Assembly: GCA_917880885.1 (NCBI GenBank)
Contig: OU862923.1
Span: 28,473,770 to 28,537,769, forward strand
Reading direction: 5' to 3'
Source of the DNA: Limnephilus marmoratus
Taxonomy: Eukaryota; Arthropoda; Insecta; Trichoptera; Limnephilidae
DNA: 64,000 nt
The translations under genes were made by a program, and so were the position numbers. Under the pieces are notes generated by a model. That model searched no databases. It saw nothing but the letters and a program-made list of their open reading frames with translations, and was not told the DNA's origin. Below, piece by piece: positions 45,133 through 55,184 of this stretch; positions within the stretch are counted from its first letter, which is position 1, and each line of letters begins with the position of its first letter.

Positions 45133-45694
45133 ATTTAGATCATACCTTTTTCTCACGACAATAGTAAGGGAGGCATCAAGATTTCTATGAGACCTGGCTA
45201 AATGCTAAGTAATAACTGAATTTATTTACACTTTCCTTCCACACTCAGGCAAATGCTTCAAATGGAAGGGTAATAAATAACTCCAAGATGTAAATTATTA
45301 TTTAGATGTATTTATACCGTAAATAAATGAATAAATAAATTGAAAAAAAAACCTGTAAGAGCTTTTCGCAAAAGCGAGAAAATTAGGCTGGAGGTTTAAC
45401 GTGGTATGAATTTTATATATATGTAAGGAATCTAACAATTCTAATGCTAGCGTCACTGGAAAAGGGCCCTTAACGCAAGCAGATCGATAAAGGTTTTATC
45501 GATAATTTGTTGACACAAATTTTAGTCGACATGAATGAGTCGATATGGGCTCAGATCACGATAATACCTACAAAACCAACTACCTAGTTACCACAGCACT
45601 AAACTGCTTTGACACCATTTTACGCACTCACAAATCAATGTTTGTATAATTGTTTGCACTGTGTGATATCGGTTACGAAAAACACTGGTTCCCT
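45133..45694. other. No recognised feature
   Basis: Unassigned AT-rich sequence. Confidence 0.4.
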
Positions 45695-45742
45695 ATTTAT
45701 TTTATTTATTTATTTATTTTAAACGCCCAAAGAGCTTGTACA
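45695..45742 (-). mobile_element. LINE 3' tail
   Basis: On the minus strand GTACAAGCTCTTTGGGCG, then (TAAA)n. The hairpin is GCTC/GGGC with one G-T pair. The upstream sequence (45743-45900) is AT-rich, as in other 3' UTRs of this family. Confidence 0.6.
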
Positions 45743-46148
45743 TATAATGCAGCACTTTAAAAAAATTAAAATACAAATAAAGAGTTTACAAAATACCTAC
45801 GGGTAACATAAAATAATATAAGAAACAAAAAATAGGTTACATGAAATATGAGCAAAAAATAACACAAATTAGTTAAGGGAACGTACCCATGTATAATATC
45901 TATGCAAGATAGCTTTCATATTTCAAAGACAATAAGAAGCATTATTTCGTTCTCTTTCTGGTAAACAGAAAAATACATATGCTTGGATGAGAGTAAGAGA
46001 GATACCTATATAGCTTTTAAAATGTAAGGTTGCTCGGGACGTTTTTGGTCTTATGAAAGTATGACGCAATTACGTGTTTTGGGATGTACCTATTTATTCC
46101 CAAACAAGACTATGTAAACGTTGTATTGGGGAATGCAAACTATTGAAT

Positions 46149-46470
46149 TTTTTTTTTTTTTACATGAGCTCCACACAGGAGGCCGTGAGGAACATATTTT
46201 CCCTCAGGGCCTATGTCATCTTTATGCTCACCTATGATGCTGTGTGGAGGGTTTTTTTTAAGGAAAGGAAGGAGAGGAGAGTTCTGGAAAGGAAAAGGGT
46301 TTAAGGGGTGGGTAGGAATCTTGGGTTTAGTATGTCCTGGTCATCCGCCTCCAAGACCTAGCCTCACCCCATGAACCCGGGCACCCCTGCTAAATCACCA
46401 AACATAGCGAACCACTTGGGGTGACCTATGGCAGAGGTGTTGGTTATCCAATAAAGATTCCCGGGGCGGA
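46149..46470 (-). mobile_element. SINE-like poly(A) repeat, minus copy with internal deletion
   Basis: T-run, CTCCACACAGGAGGCC, CAGGGCCTATGTCATC, through CACTTGGGGTGACCTATGG to TTCCCGGGGCGG. It lacks the middle segment, like the copy at 24643, so two internal forms exist. Confidence 0.75.
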
Positions 46471-46984
46471 CCCAACATATATGTTAATGTATGTCTAGTT
46501 GTTCGTGTAGATACATGAAGATTTATTAATTGCAGTTAATTGTATTGTACTGCAACTATGAGTTGGCGAAAACCGAAGGCGCTGTTGTCAATGACATAAC
46601 AATAGTAGTTGTGATTTCCAGATTAAAGTATAAAGATAATGGCATTCGTTCATGTTTACGCCACCGCCAACTTGAAAGTGTAGCGTGTACAGTCAATATA
46701 ACCACCATTCAAACTTCATCTTCAACGGTTTATACAAGTACTTATTTAAATTGTTTACGTTTAGAATGAAATAAACGTGGAATTCGATCATGCTATGGAT
46801 TTTGATTGACAGCGCGCATGTATTAAAAAAAACGTCTGGCGCTCGTTGTGAATTGTGAACGGCTCTGCGTCAACTCCCACGCCATAAAAAAGTCCCGGCG
46901 CCGAACATTGTCCTCCCTTCTGAATAAGACTTTACACTACACTAGATTATTGTACAAACACTACATCACTTGCAAAGTGGTAGA
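46471..46984 (+). other. Unassigned, GC-richer segment with promoter-like features
   Basis: 46530-46769 is open for 79 codons but shows no known motif and ends near AATAAA (46769). 46850-46920 is GC-rich and contains CATAAAAAAGTCCCGGCGCC, which might be a TATA-type promoter. The evidence is too thin for a gene call. Confidence 0.25.
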
Positions 46985-47135
46985 TACTCTCAGATTTCTC
47001 TGGTGAAAGACCACGAAACGAAGCTTGAAATGGCTTTATCCATGTTTGATGACCAGATACAAATAGGCAGGTAGTACTTTCCAACCTTCCTCTTCCCCAT
47101 CTACTTCTTACTCCATTCAGTCCCATAACATTGTG
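46985..47135 (-). repeat. Dispersed CCCCAATTGGGG-family repeat copy
   Basis: GATACTCTCAGATTTCTCTG, GTGAAAGACCAC, CTTGAAATGGC and CCAACCTTCCTCTTCCCCAT follow the order of 58928-59095. Confidence 0.5.
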
Positions 47136-47228
47136 ACTACTAGAAAACTTTGTTAGAATATTGAGATTTTGTATTCATAACTTTTGAATGAATGGATAAA
47201 TAAAATAGGATGCATACCTAATAATTAA

Positions 47229-47625
47229 TCTATATATTGTGTCACGGTGTTTGTGGTCGCACTCCTCCGAAACGGCTGGACCGATTTTTATGAATTTTTT
47301 TATGTATATTTGGTAAGTATGAGAATAGGTCGTAAAGTATATTTCATACTGTAAGGTGATTAGGGTGTCCCTATCAAAATTGATTGATGATTGACTAAAA
47401 ATTTTTACAGAACATTGCATTTTAGCAGAAGAGTATTTCTATATATAATGGTAAGCTCTGGAGTTATGTAATTTGTATAAAAATATTACTACAAGTAGTG
47501 CGCGAGTAGTTTGAAAATGTGTGTATTTCATATATTTTAGCGGCAGAGATGGAAGGCAGGAATGGAGCAGTGTAAAACTATTTCTTGAATGGCATTGCAG
47601 GGCATGCCGGGTACCTACCAGCTAA
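47229..47625 (+). mobile_element. Helitron-like element
   Basis: Starts TCTATATATTGTGTCACGG after a host A and ends ACCTACCAGCTAA before a host T (CTRR form CTAA). It shares CTCCGAAACGGCTGGACC with 15040-15399 and TATGTAATTTGTATAAAAA and GCATGCCGGGTA with 58018-58467. It is therefore a mosaic of the two element groups. Confidence 0.6.
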
Positions 47626-47928
47626 TAATATATAAAACACTCACTATGGGCATAATAAGGGTTGGTAACTATAAACAAAATTTACAAAAATCTGAAGTTC
47701 TGACGATATTGTAATTGGTTTGAGTAGAATTGTTTTGAATATTAATTGTAGTGCTTTGCAAATCGGTAGTGTGTGTGTTTTTGTTTTTAAATTTACTTCT
47801 TTATGTATTCAGGACATACAAATTATATATTAAGATCCCACATATGCCATCTGCAGTTCAAAAACTGATTATTTCTGTCTAAAAATTATTATCTTACGTT
47901 CTGTTATTACCGCCTACAAAACCAAATA

Positions 47929-48395
47929 AAATCCAGACTGCTGTCCAGAAACACCAAGATATTAGCGTACAAAACACTTATCAGACCAGTACTCACATAC
48001 GCAGCTGAGACTTGGGTACTATTTAAGAGGAATCAGCGAGCACTGGATGCTTTTGAAAGGAAAATTTTGAGGCGTGTCTTCGGACCGGTTTCAGAAAATG
48101 GATTTTGGCGCAGACGTTATAACAATGAACTATATACCCTGTTTAAGGATCTAAACGTCACAAAATTCATAAATCTGGGAAGACTTCGGTGGCTGGGTCA
48201 TGTAGAGAGAATGACCAAGCACCAAAGTCCCTGCTGCGAATCTGGGAAGACCAAGTTTAAGATGGAGTGACATCGTCCTCAAAGATATATCCACCTTGGA
48301 GATTGTAAACTGGAGAGAGCTGGCACAAAACCGTGATGAGTGGAGGAAGACTCTTGAGGAGGCCAAGACCCACCAGGGGTTGTAGAGCCAAGAGT
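47929..48395 (+). pseudogene. Non-LTR endonuclease-reverse transcriptase C-terminus, longest family 1 copy
   Basis: Open from about 47929 to 48270: KSRLLSRNTKILAYKTLIRP, VLTYAAETWVLFKRNQRALD, AFERKILRRVFGPVSENGFW and then GRLRWLGHVERM. It extends 46 codons further upstream than is visible in 56893. A deletion around 48235, where the GRRSLGRP segment should be, shifts the frame. NWRELAQN, DEWRKTLEEAK and the GATGATGAT tail follow in another frame. The AAETW position corresponds to the usual YGAETW motif after the RT domain. Confidence 0.75.
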
Positions 48396-48501
48396 GATGA
48401 TGATGATCCTTCACCTTTACACCTAGGTTCCATTTATATTATTTTTGTCATCTGTTTTTGACACTTTTTGACACCTGTACCTATGTACTAAATCATATAA
48501 A

Positions 48502-48556
48502 ATGTAAAAGCCCATAAGGGCGTTGATGATTAATAAATTAATAAATAAATAATTAA
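48502..48556 (+). mobile_element. LINE 3' tail
   Basis: GTAAAAGCCCATAAGGGCG followed by TTGATGATTAATAAATTAAT and AATAAATAAT. Hairpin GCCC/GGGC. Confidence 0.6.
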
Positions 48557-48892
48557 AGTAGGTACCTAAGTTGTTCCGACGACTCTATAAGGTTCTATCA
48601 CAGTGTGTAGTGTATATAGACGGATCGGTCTGTGGAATCTGTATAGGTACCGATGTCCACCTTTACTATCCAGAGATGGGTTGTGTAGTAGGCAGTATTA
48701 AGATACTATAGAAAGAGGTAGGTTATATACCAACATTTCTCAATGTGGGGCGCACACCGCACCCACCCTATACACAAAGGGGGGAATTTATGTAATTAAT
48801 TATTTAATATATTTTGGCAGTGCGCTAATCGTTAAATTATTAATATTTTCATTTTAAAAATTGGTAAAAAATAACCAAAAAAACTAACTAGC
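48557..48892. other. No recognised feature
   Basis: Unassigned AT-rich sequence. Confidence 0.35.
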
Positions 48893-49220
48893 TATCACAC
48901 CATTTCAGAGAGAACGGACTGCCAAAGAACTCGGTCTTGACACACACTCCTTGCCTCATTCACATTGATACATTTTCTTATAGATGCTCTTCTATTATTC
49001 TGACTCTGATTCAAGTATCTGATTCACTTGGTCGAGCCGTGTCTTCTTCGGGCGTCCCCGACTTATTCTACCGTTCATATTTGCGTCATGTATTCTCCTT
49101 ACACTCTTTTCGTCGTTAATTCGCTCCCCCATGCCCTCTGAGCGTCCCTTTCTTAATCTTACTCATTACGCTTTCATCAGCCTTGCATTCTTTGCGGATC
49201 TGCACACACGCCTCAGGGAT
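48893..49220 (-). pseudogene. Non-LTR reverse transcriptase C-terminal fragment (family 2)
   Basis: Minus strand, colinear with 63683-64000: plus-strand landmarks CACCATTTCAGAGAGAACGG, CTCGGTCTTGACACACAC, TATCTGATTCACTTGGTCG, GGGCGTCCCCGACTTATTCT and CTTACTCATTACG. Several stops and frameshifts. 5' and 3' truncated. Confidence 0.65.
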
Positions 49221-49301
49221 CTCATTTCCACAGCACTCACAAATTTATTTGGGATTTAACATGCGAAGATATAAATCACCAGTACTTTAATGATTTCTTT
49301 A

Positions 49302-49739
49302 GGGGCCATTCATTTATTACGTAAGACGAATTTTGCTAGTTTTCGACCCCCTTTCCCCCTATTACCTATTAGGTATAAGAAAAAATAAGAATAGGCCGAC
49401 CCCCTTCTCCCCTGTTTAATATTATTATGTAAGAATCAGAAGGATAAAATGTTTGTTTTAATTTTTATTTTTCAAAGAAACAATTTTTAGAAATGTTCAT
49501 TTAGGTACAAATGAACATTTCTAAAAATTGTTTCTTTGAAAAATAAAAATTAAAACAAACATTTTATCCTTCTGATTTTTTACAAAGGTACTAATAATTT
49601 TAACTTTGCGCATTTTTGTGATCTTATGTAAGAACTATCGAGACTCCCTCCTACCCCCTTGTGAGGTAAAAAAATAAGACATGTCGACCCCCTCCCCCCC
49701 CCTCCCCTAAATCGTCTTACGTAATAAATGAATGGCCCC
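49302..49739. mobile_element. Harbinger-like MITE with an inner perfect palindrome
   Basis: Inverted ends GGGGCCATTCATTTATTACG with TTA on both outer sides (TTA target duplication). C- and G-rich blocks follow, and in the middle (about 49436-49578) lies a further palindrome of about 68 bp per arm around AGGTAC with no mismatch that I can see. The second copy of the family (59741-60140) lacks this inner palindrome. Confidence 0.8.
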
Positions 49740-49740
49740 T

Positions 49741-50185
49741 TAACCGCGTTAAATTATCGCAGTTTCTTTGTGAAAATTGTAATTCACATCACAATTCGTT
49801 AAACAAAAAATAATCAAACATCCAAACATGCCCTATTACCTACTAAGCACATGTATTGGAAATTTTTGAAACATTGAAGCGGTGCATGGCGAAATTAAGG
49901 TTGAGAAACACTGTTTATAGGATTCCGTATAATGCCCGACGAGCATGGAAACCTGTTTGTTTCTTGTACGACGATCTGGACTGAGGGGTGGTTCAAAATG
50001 AAATATTAAGCAATAATAATTCATCGTAAATAATAAATAGTGAAATAATATATTGAGTAAGTACCTACATAGTAACTACCGTACATATTTTCCTTTTTAA
50101 TGAAAGACAAACAAAGAATAACCTGATAATATTTAGAATAATGAAATAATTTTACTTTGTATAAACCACTTATTTGATGTGCAAA
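49741..50185. other. No recognised feature
   Basis: Unassigned AT-rich sequence. Confidence 0.35.
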
Positions 50186-50254
50186 TCCGACCGGTTTCGG
50201 AACAAACGTTCCTTCGTCAGGGAAAGCTTATACTGATAAGTAATAAATGATAAT

Positions 50255-50405
50255 ATTTAATTAAATGAAGACAATATTAGCGAAACTCAATCGAAAATCT
50301 GGAGACAGAAAAATCAGAAAAAGATATTGGCTCCACTGGGACTCGAACCCACGACCCTTTGTTTACATGGCAAGTGCTCTATCAACTGAGCTACGGAACC
50401 TATAT
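50255..50405 (-). mobile_element. Element with embedded tRNA-Thr-like module, copy 2
   Basis: The minus-strand module 50330-50400: acceptor GGTTCCG pairs with TGGAGCC at all 7 positions (two G-T pairs), D stem GCTC/GAGC is intact, the loop is CATGTAA (anticodon position TGT) and the T arm is TGGGTTCGAGTCCCA. The anticodon stem has two mismatches and position 33 is A. It is followed by the GAAGACAATATTAGC tail shared with 34640-34690. Probably a tRNA-derived SINE and not a working tRNA gene. Confidence 0.6.
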
Positions 50406-50550
50406 CCAGAACCTGATAATATTTATTTATTAAGACTCCAATTACATATTGGGAAAATTTTGCTTGTGCAATGATGAAGGACTCAACTGGCATAGGAAAT
50501 AAAACCATTTCTCAATTATTGCTCAACTCAACTAGTAACGTCAAAATAAA

Positions 50551-50597
50551 TAATGGTATACAGTCGATTAATTGTAATTAATTGACTGTATACCAAT
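50551..50597. repeat. Short near-perfect hairpin
   Basis: GGTATACAGTCGATTAATT and AATTAATTGACTGTATACC face each other across GT, with one mismatch. No U-run or operon context, so no terminator role is implied. Confidence 0.65.
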
Positions 50598-50656
50598 AAT
50601 AATTAATTCTCAGTAAACGATTTTTTTCAATTTGATAAGTCATTTATCCATTCCCA

Positions 50657-50932
50657 TTAAGGCGATCCAATAGTCCAGGAAAAAATCTAAATCGGAATTC
50701 AAAATACGAGAGTTTGGACTTGAAAGAGTTTTTTATAGACCGTATACTTTATTTTTTTCTAATCTTATTAAAACACTTATAAAAAAACTTACCAATATTT
50801 TTAAGGGCCAAGGTATGTTCTACACGCAGTTTTTAATTAAAGCATCTACAATACTTCTAAGCAATCAAATTTTCAAAACAAAAACATATGATTTTGTATG
50901 ATTTTGCATTATTTAGTATGGCTTCATCTTAA
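50657..50932 (+). mobile_element. TTAA-flanked element, 276-bp internal deletion form
   Basis: TTAAGGCGATCCAATAGTCC, then a jump after GGAATTC directly to AAAATACGAGAGTTTGG, ending GGCTTCATCTTAA. Both TTAA flanks and both ends are kept while about 450 bp, including the core, are lost. Confidence 0.8.
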
Positions 50933-51285
50933 ATTGAATTTTTTTTAGTGTCGTTCATTTTGATAGTCGTCTTTTAGGAATATCTGTTGGGCCGGTCAGG
51001 TAGGGTTAGGTAGGTATCATACCGGGTACAGTATGACGTGAGGCGGGTTATCATTTGATATGCAGACCACCGGCCATCCTATATTATTGTTCGCCGGCTT
51101 TCGGATATCGTCGGCTTGGGATCGGGTATCATCGTGTTCCGTCGGAGAGTGAACAGTATCATTGCGTTTATGCTGTCTTTTTATGAAATACTATCGCAGA
51201 CCCGTGAAACATCACTGGAAATACATTGCAAAAACTAAAAAATAATCTTAAATTAAATGTATAAAAAATGTTGAGAATCGAATCC

Positions 51286-51615
51286 AGTTCAACTGCTTGG
51301 AAAACAACTATGCTGACCAAAACACCATCAATTATTGTAAGAAAGGCGAAGTAAATTTATCATAGGTACACACTAAAAATATAAGAATTACGTAAGTACA
51401 CATTTTAGAATGTCACTTATAGATGTTACTGTAAAAGTCCGTACTACCGTAAATCTTCGGTTGTACCAATTTACGGACTTTTACGATAACATTCTAAAAT
51501 GTGTATGTTATTCTTATATTTTCAGTATGTAGGTACCTATGATCAATTTACTTCGCTTTTCTTACAATAATTGATGGTGTTAAGGTCAGCATAGTGTTTT
51601 CCAAGCAGTTGAACT
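51286..51615. repeat. 330-bp imperfect palindrome with tRNA-Gly-like arms
   Basis: AGTTCAACTGCTTGGAAAAC (left edge) is mirrored by TTTTCCAAGCAGTTGAACT (right edge). Both contain the tRNA-like GGTCAGCATAG and CCAAGCAGTTGAAC. Moving inward, AAGTAAATT, AGGTAC, ATTTTAGAATG and AAAAGTCCGTA are also mirrored. The left edge extends into GGATTCGATTCTC (inverted), a B box. Confidence 0.7.
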
Positions 51616-51804
51616 AAGCCATTGCCCGTACTACCGTAAATCTTAGGTTTTAACAATTTACGGGCTGTTACGGTAACATAGACACGAAACCAGAATTATA
51701 AATTAATAAATAATTTTAAACATATGTTCGTGTCTAAGAATATGGATGCTTTTTTACATATGAATACCACACAAGGGTCCCAGCTGCTCCGGTCTGGAGC
51801 CAAT

Positions 51805-51960
51805 CAGACTACGGCATCCCCAATTGGAGTATGTTGTGAGGTTGAACGTAGTGGGGAGGGGGAGGATATGGGGAAGAGGTAGGAAAGTATCTGGCTATTC
51901 AGATCTGGACCCCAAACACGGCTAACGCTATTTTAAGCAACGTTTCAATTCTGAATACAC
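51805..51960 (+). repeat. Dispersed CCCCAATTGGGG-family repeat, best uninterrupted copy
   Basis: GGCATCCCCAATTGGAGTAT, GTTGTGAGGTTGAACG, a purine-rich stretch, CTATTCAGATCTGGACC, and GCTATTTTAAGCAACG. Confidence 0.55.
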
Positions 51961-52052
51961 ACAAGTCTTACACCAGGGCGATACTAACGCAAATATTCTT
52001 TACATTATTTTAAATGAATTAATTAATAAAATAACACAAATTATTCAGGTAA

Positions 52053-52135
52053 AATTTATTTTCCCACGCCGGGATTCGATCCCGCGACCTTCGGATTGCG
52101 TGTCAAGAGCTTTACCCCTAGACCACGCCGGCCAT
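52053..52135 (-). repeat. tRNA-like module
   Basis: On the minus strand GGCGTGGTCTAGGGGTAAAG (A-box region) and GCGGGATCGAATCCCGGCG (B box and T arm), with intact T stem CGGG/CCCG. The anticodon arm does not pair well. Related to 21783-21865. Confidence 0.5.
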
Positions 52136-52239
52136 CAAAATAACTTAGTAGTTTACTATTTTTGTTTAATTTCTCCAAATGGCTTTTAATTAAAAATGAC
52201 TAATTTATGTAAATTAAAATTTCTACGTAAACGAAAAAT

Positions 52240-52435
52240 GTGGAACAGAAAAGACAGAAAAGAATTCAACCGCATCTAGTTCAGAAAATGAATCTAATGT
52301 TGGTAGCTCTCAGTCGAAGTGTGATCCGGTTATAAATGACCTAGGTTGATATGGTCGAATTAGTTCAGTGGTCAGAGCACTTTCCCGTCAAGGAAGAGAT
52401 CCTGGGTTCAATTCTTAGATGCGACTGAAACTTTT
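52240..52435 (+). mobile_element. Same leader as the tRNA-Thr-like element but a different tRNA-like module
   Basis: The leader CTAATGTTGGTAGCTCTCAG, GTCGAAGTGTGATCCGG and AAATGACCTAGGTTGATATGG matches the minus strand of 34760-34830. The module that follows (52350-52425) has GTTCAGTGGTCAGAGC, stem CTTTC/GGAAG around CCGTCAA (anticodon position GTC) and GGGTTCAATTC. The acceptor GTCGAAT/ATGCGAC pairs partly. Confidence 0.55.
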
Positions 52436-52504
52436 ACTGTTTTTTCATTTGAGAGTCGTAATATTGCGTCTTCGATGATTAAATAGTAATATTATTAAAC
52501 ACAA

Positions 52505-53060
52505 TAACCAGCGTGTGCAATTCATGCGCGGTAGAAGTGAAATCTTCAGAAAACTAATGTAGACAAGAGGACTGTGGAGCACTTTTTTTATCAACGTGAA
52601 GGATGATTTTTTTCCATATTTTTGTCGTCGAATTCTAATGCACCTTTTCCAATACTCACATTTAGTCATCTAATTAGTATTTGTGTTTTCTTCTTTGGAG
52701 TCTTTTTTTTCCTGTTCATTTCGGAGTGATTTGAAGATTGGATATTGATTTTACAAAAAAAAAATTCTTGCATTTCGTAGGATTCCATCCTTGGCCTGCA
52801 AAATGTCTGTCGAGGTTTGTCAGGCGTTTTATACCACTACACCTGCGTGGGACTGTGGATGTATCTTGTGTATTGGAACCTAGTAGGTACCCATGAATTA
52901 ATAAAATTAATAAATATTTTATTGCTGTCTCATTCTCTCGCAGGCTAAATCCTATAAACAATGTATGTGTTGGTCTATTTTTAGTGTCGCTCGTTTCCGT
53001 TTCATCGAGTTTCAAATCACAACGGTGCTAAATAAGTTTTCACTCCAAAAACGTTAAAAT
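52505..53060 (-). repeat. Interior of the hAT-like family of 670-2362, diverged copy
   Basis: On the minus strand it follows the interior of the first hAT: AGTTTTCACTCCAAAA inverted, CAAATCACAACGGTGCTAAA, CTCATTCTCTCGCAGGCTAAA and GGTAGAAGTGAAATCTTCAG. No ends or target duplication recognised. Confidence 0.5.
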
Positions 53061-53379
53061 AAAATGGTGTTCTGCAAATTAAACTTGATAACAATAAATA
53101 AATAACAACAATGTTCCTATTGTTTAAAAAGTGTCTTTTTAATGAAATAAAATAATTAAGAATAATTTAATCAAATCTTTTTTAATGTACTCACATCTCA
53201 GCCTACTGTATTTATTTACACAATACAAACCATTTCTGCTTCTATCATCTTCTCACTCCAAAAGAAATGACGATAGTCCTGCAACGACCCATTTAAAATT
53301 CTTCGTAATTTCAATGCATCCTAACAACCGACAAAATCATTAGTTACATTTAAGCCTATTATTTTGTTTCTTTTGTCAG
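53061..53379. other. No recognised feature
   Basis: AT-rich sequence leading into a pyrimidine-rich acceptor-like tract at 53356-53379. Confidence 0.35.
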
Positions 53380-53555
53380 TCAAAACGCAGCAGCCTATTC
53401 AAATGACTGCATTCAGCAAACAGAAGAGAACGGTAAACAGGGGGGCAGTTGGCACAATCAACCCTTCCCGGAACATCTACAATAACGGAAGGGTAGTGAC
53501 CTACATCCCCCACATTGATTTCTTCAAACTCTTACAACTCTCTGTCAATGATTAA
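53380..53555 (+). CDS. Candidate 3' exon, weak
   Basis: Preceded by TATTATTTTGTTTCTTTTGTCAG-type acceptor sequence (pyrimidine tract then CAG at 53377-53379). The frame from 53380 is open for 57 codons to a TAA: KTQQPIQMTAFSKQKRT, AVGTINPSRNIYNNGRV and VTYIPHIDFFKLLQLS. Composition is less AT-rich than the flanks. It ends without a nearby clear poly(A) signal. No family recognised, and it could equally be a transposon remnant. It does not join in phase directly to the exon at 4338-4425. Confidence 0.25.
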
Positions 53556-53944
53556 TTGCCTGCGATTCGCTGTGCGATATTAGCACAAAGTTTGCCCGGC
53601 TTACTGTTCTTAACTGATATAATAAGTGAACTTGTTCAGAGTTTGTATCGTCTGAAACAGATGTGGGTGACAGATGCATCTGAATATTTAAGGGATGCTG
53701 GTTATTAATAACTTGTATTGCAGACTGAATACTTTTAGTTGGAAATGTTTTCTTTGCTTTGAGTTCTGATATTTGCATTGGAACGAGATTTAAAGCAAAT
53801 ATCGATTTAATTTGTTCATATACTTTACAAATATTTTTAAATATAGAGAATTAATCAATTTTCATTAAAATAACAATACTGTACCCTAAATGATAAACTA
53901 AGTAAGTCCATAGCTAAGTCTGTAGCTACGTGTGATTTATCCTT

Positions 53945-54375
53945 TAAAGGCCCGCAACCCGAATTTCTACCGATTTCTTACATATCTCCCTTAAACACGT
54001 TAAGTTTTAAAGCTCTTAAAAAATATATATGTTATTCTTGAAGATAATATCTAGACATTGCCCGCGCCGAAATGCAAATTATATTAATTTCCCTCGATAG
54101 ATAAAAATCGCAAATTATGCTCCAAAAATTATTATATCTACGTTCATAACGTTTGTTTCAGTTATTTTACAAATTATATGTATGAAAAAAATTACAGTGT
54201 TTCTTTAAATGCTGTTTAAGATAATGCCAGCGAGATTTTTGCTCTATTTTAAACGAGTCGTGTTTTATTAAACATTTTCGCAATGTTCGCATTGATTTTG
54301 TCGCTGTGAATGTTAGCGCTCTCCTCTGACATTCGTAATTACATATCTCTCCAACTTCTTCTTTTTGAGCGCGAT
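53945..54375 (+). repeat. About 430-bp dispersed repeat, copy 2
   Basis: Inverse of 17665-18097, running from GGCCCGCAACCCGAATTTC through ATTCTTGAAGATAATATCT and CGAGTCGTGTTTTATTAAAC to the CTCTCCTCTGACATTCGTAA segment. Both copies are non-coding. Confidence 0.6.
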
Positions 54376-54589
54376 TACGGCGCCTTTTTGTAAGTTTTTC
54401 GCGTTGCTGTTAAAAATATCTGATACTTATGCAAATTTGTGACCTAAGCTGTAAGCTTACTAAAGGAGAGTTTATTCGAATTTGTATTGACATTATTGTT
54501 GCAGCGTAACATATTTTAGTTCGCATGACTTTAATATTTATTTTATGACAAGATTTCAAGCAAAGAAGAGGATAATTTCTCTTTGATGG

Positions 54590-54790
54590 TTTGAACACGT
54601 ACAGAGAATGGACGAAGAAATGGGTGACTGGAGAATATACAGACGGAAGAAGTAGGAGGGAGTGTCTCGGGAAGATATGGCACGATCGAGTGAATCAAAT
54701 ACTTGAGTCGGGTCTTGTCAAGAAACTGAATTTATGAGCAGGAATTCTAATGAATGTGCCGGGCAAAGGAGGGTCTCCACCTCCCCTGTT
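54590..54790 (+). pseudogene. Non-LTR reverse transcriptase C-terminal fragment (family 2), frameshifted
   Basis: WFEHVQRMDEE then, after a frame change, LGKIWHDRVNQILESGLVKK aligns with the 63683-64000 copy (WFGHVERMSEE, KTWHDQVNQILETGHVKS). The GRP segment between them is disrupted. Plus strand, unlike the other three copies. Confidence 0.6.
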
Positions 54791-55184
54791 AGAAGACATA
54801 GTGTGACAATATTTTTGCACAGCTTTTGATATGACTTTGAATTTTTTAACCTTAGCGTACAAAAGAAAGATTTAGATTTATTTTTTTTCTGTTAATATTT
54901 ATTTATTTTACGTTTACATAATATAGCTTACATATTTTATACTCTCTCCTAATAAAGCAAATGCTTGTGTTTAGGAGAGGACGACCTTGTTAATAACTTA
55001 AGAATTATTAAAAAAAAATCCTTATCACAAACATAAGAATTTAACTTATGAAGAGGTTTAGACTTAACATATTTTTTAAAGTTTATAAGGGTAATTAAAC
55101 AAGAAATGTATATATAGGATGTACATAAAACATTAGGAATAACAAACAGTCAAAAATATATCCAGGAGAAAGTTAAAATTATGT
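54791..55184. other. No recognised coding feature
   Basis: AT-rich. On the minus strand it may be the 3' UTR of the LINE at 55185-55800. Confidence 0.3.

Noticed and set aside
46850..46930. TATA-type host promoter
   Set aside because: CATAAAAAAG in a GC-rich patch is suggestive, but no initiator motif and no downstream coding exon could be linked to it.
50330..50400. Functional tRNA-Thr gene on the minus strand
   Set aside because: The acceptor and D stems are good, but the anticodon stem has mismatches and position 33 is A. A second decayed copy with the same flank (34640-34830) points to a SINE-like element.
50551..50597. Rho-independent terminator
   Set aside because: The window is eukaryotic; the hairpin is AT-rich, lacks a U-run and follows no gene.
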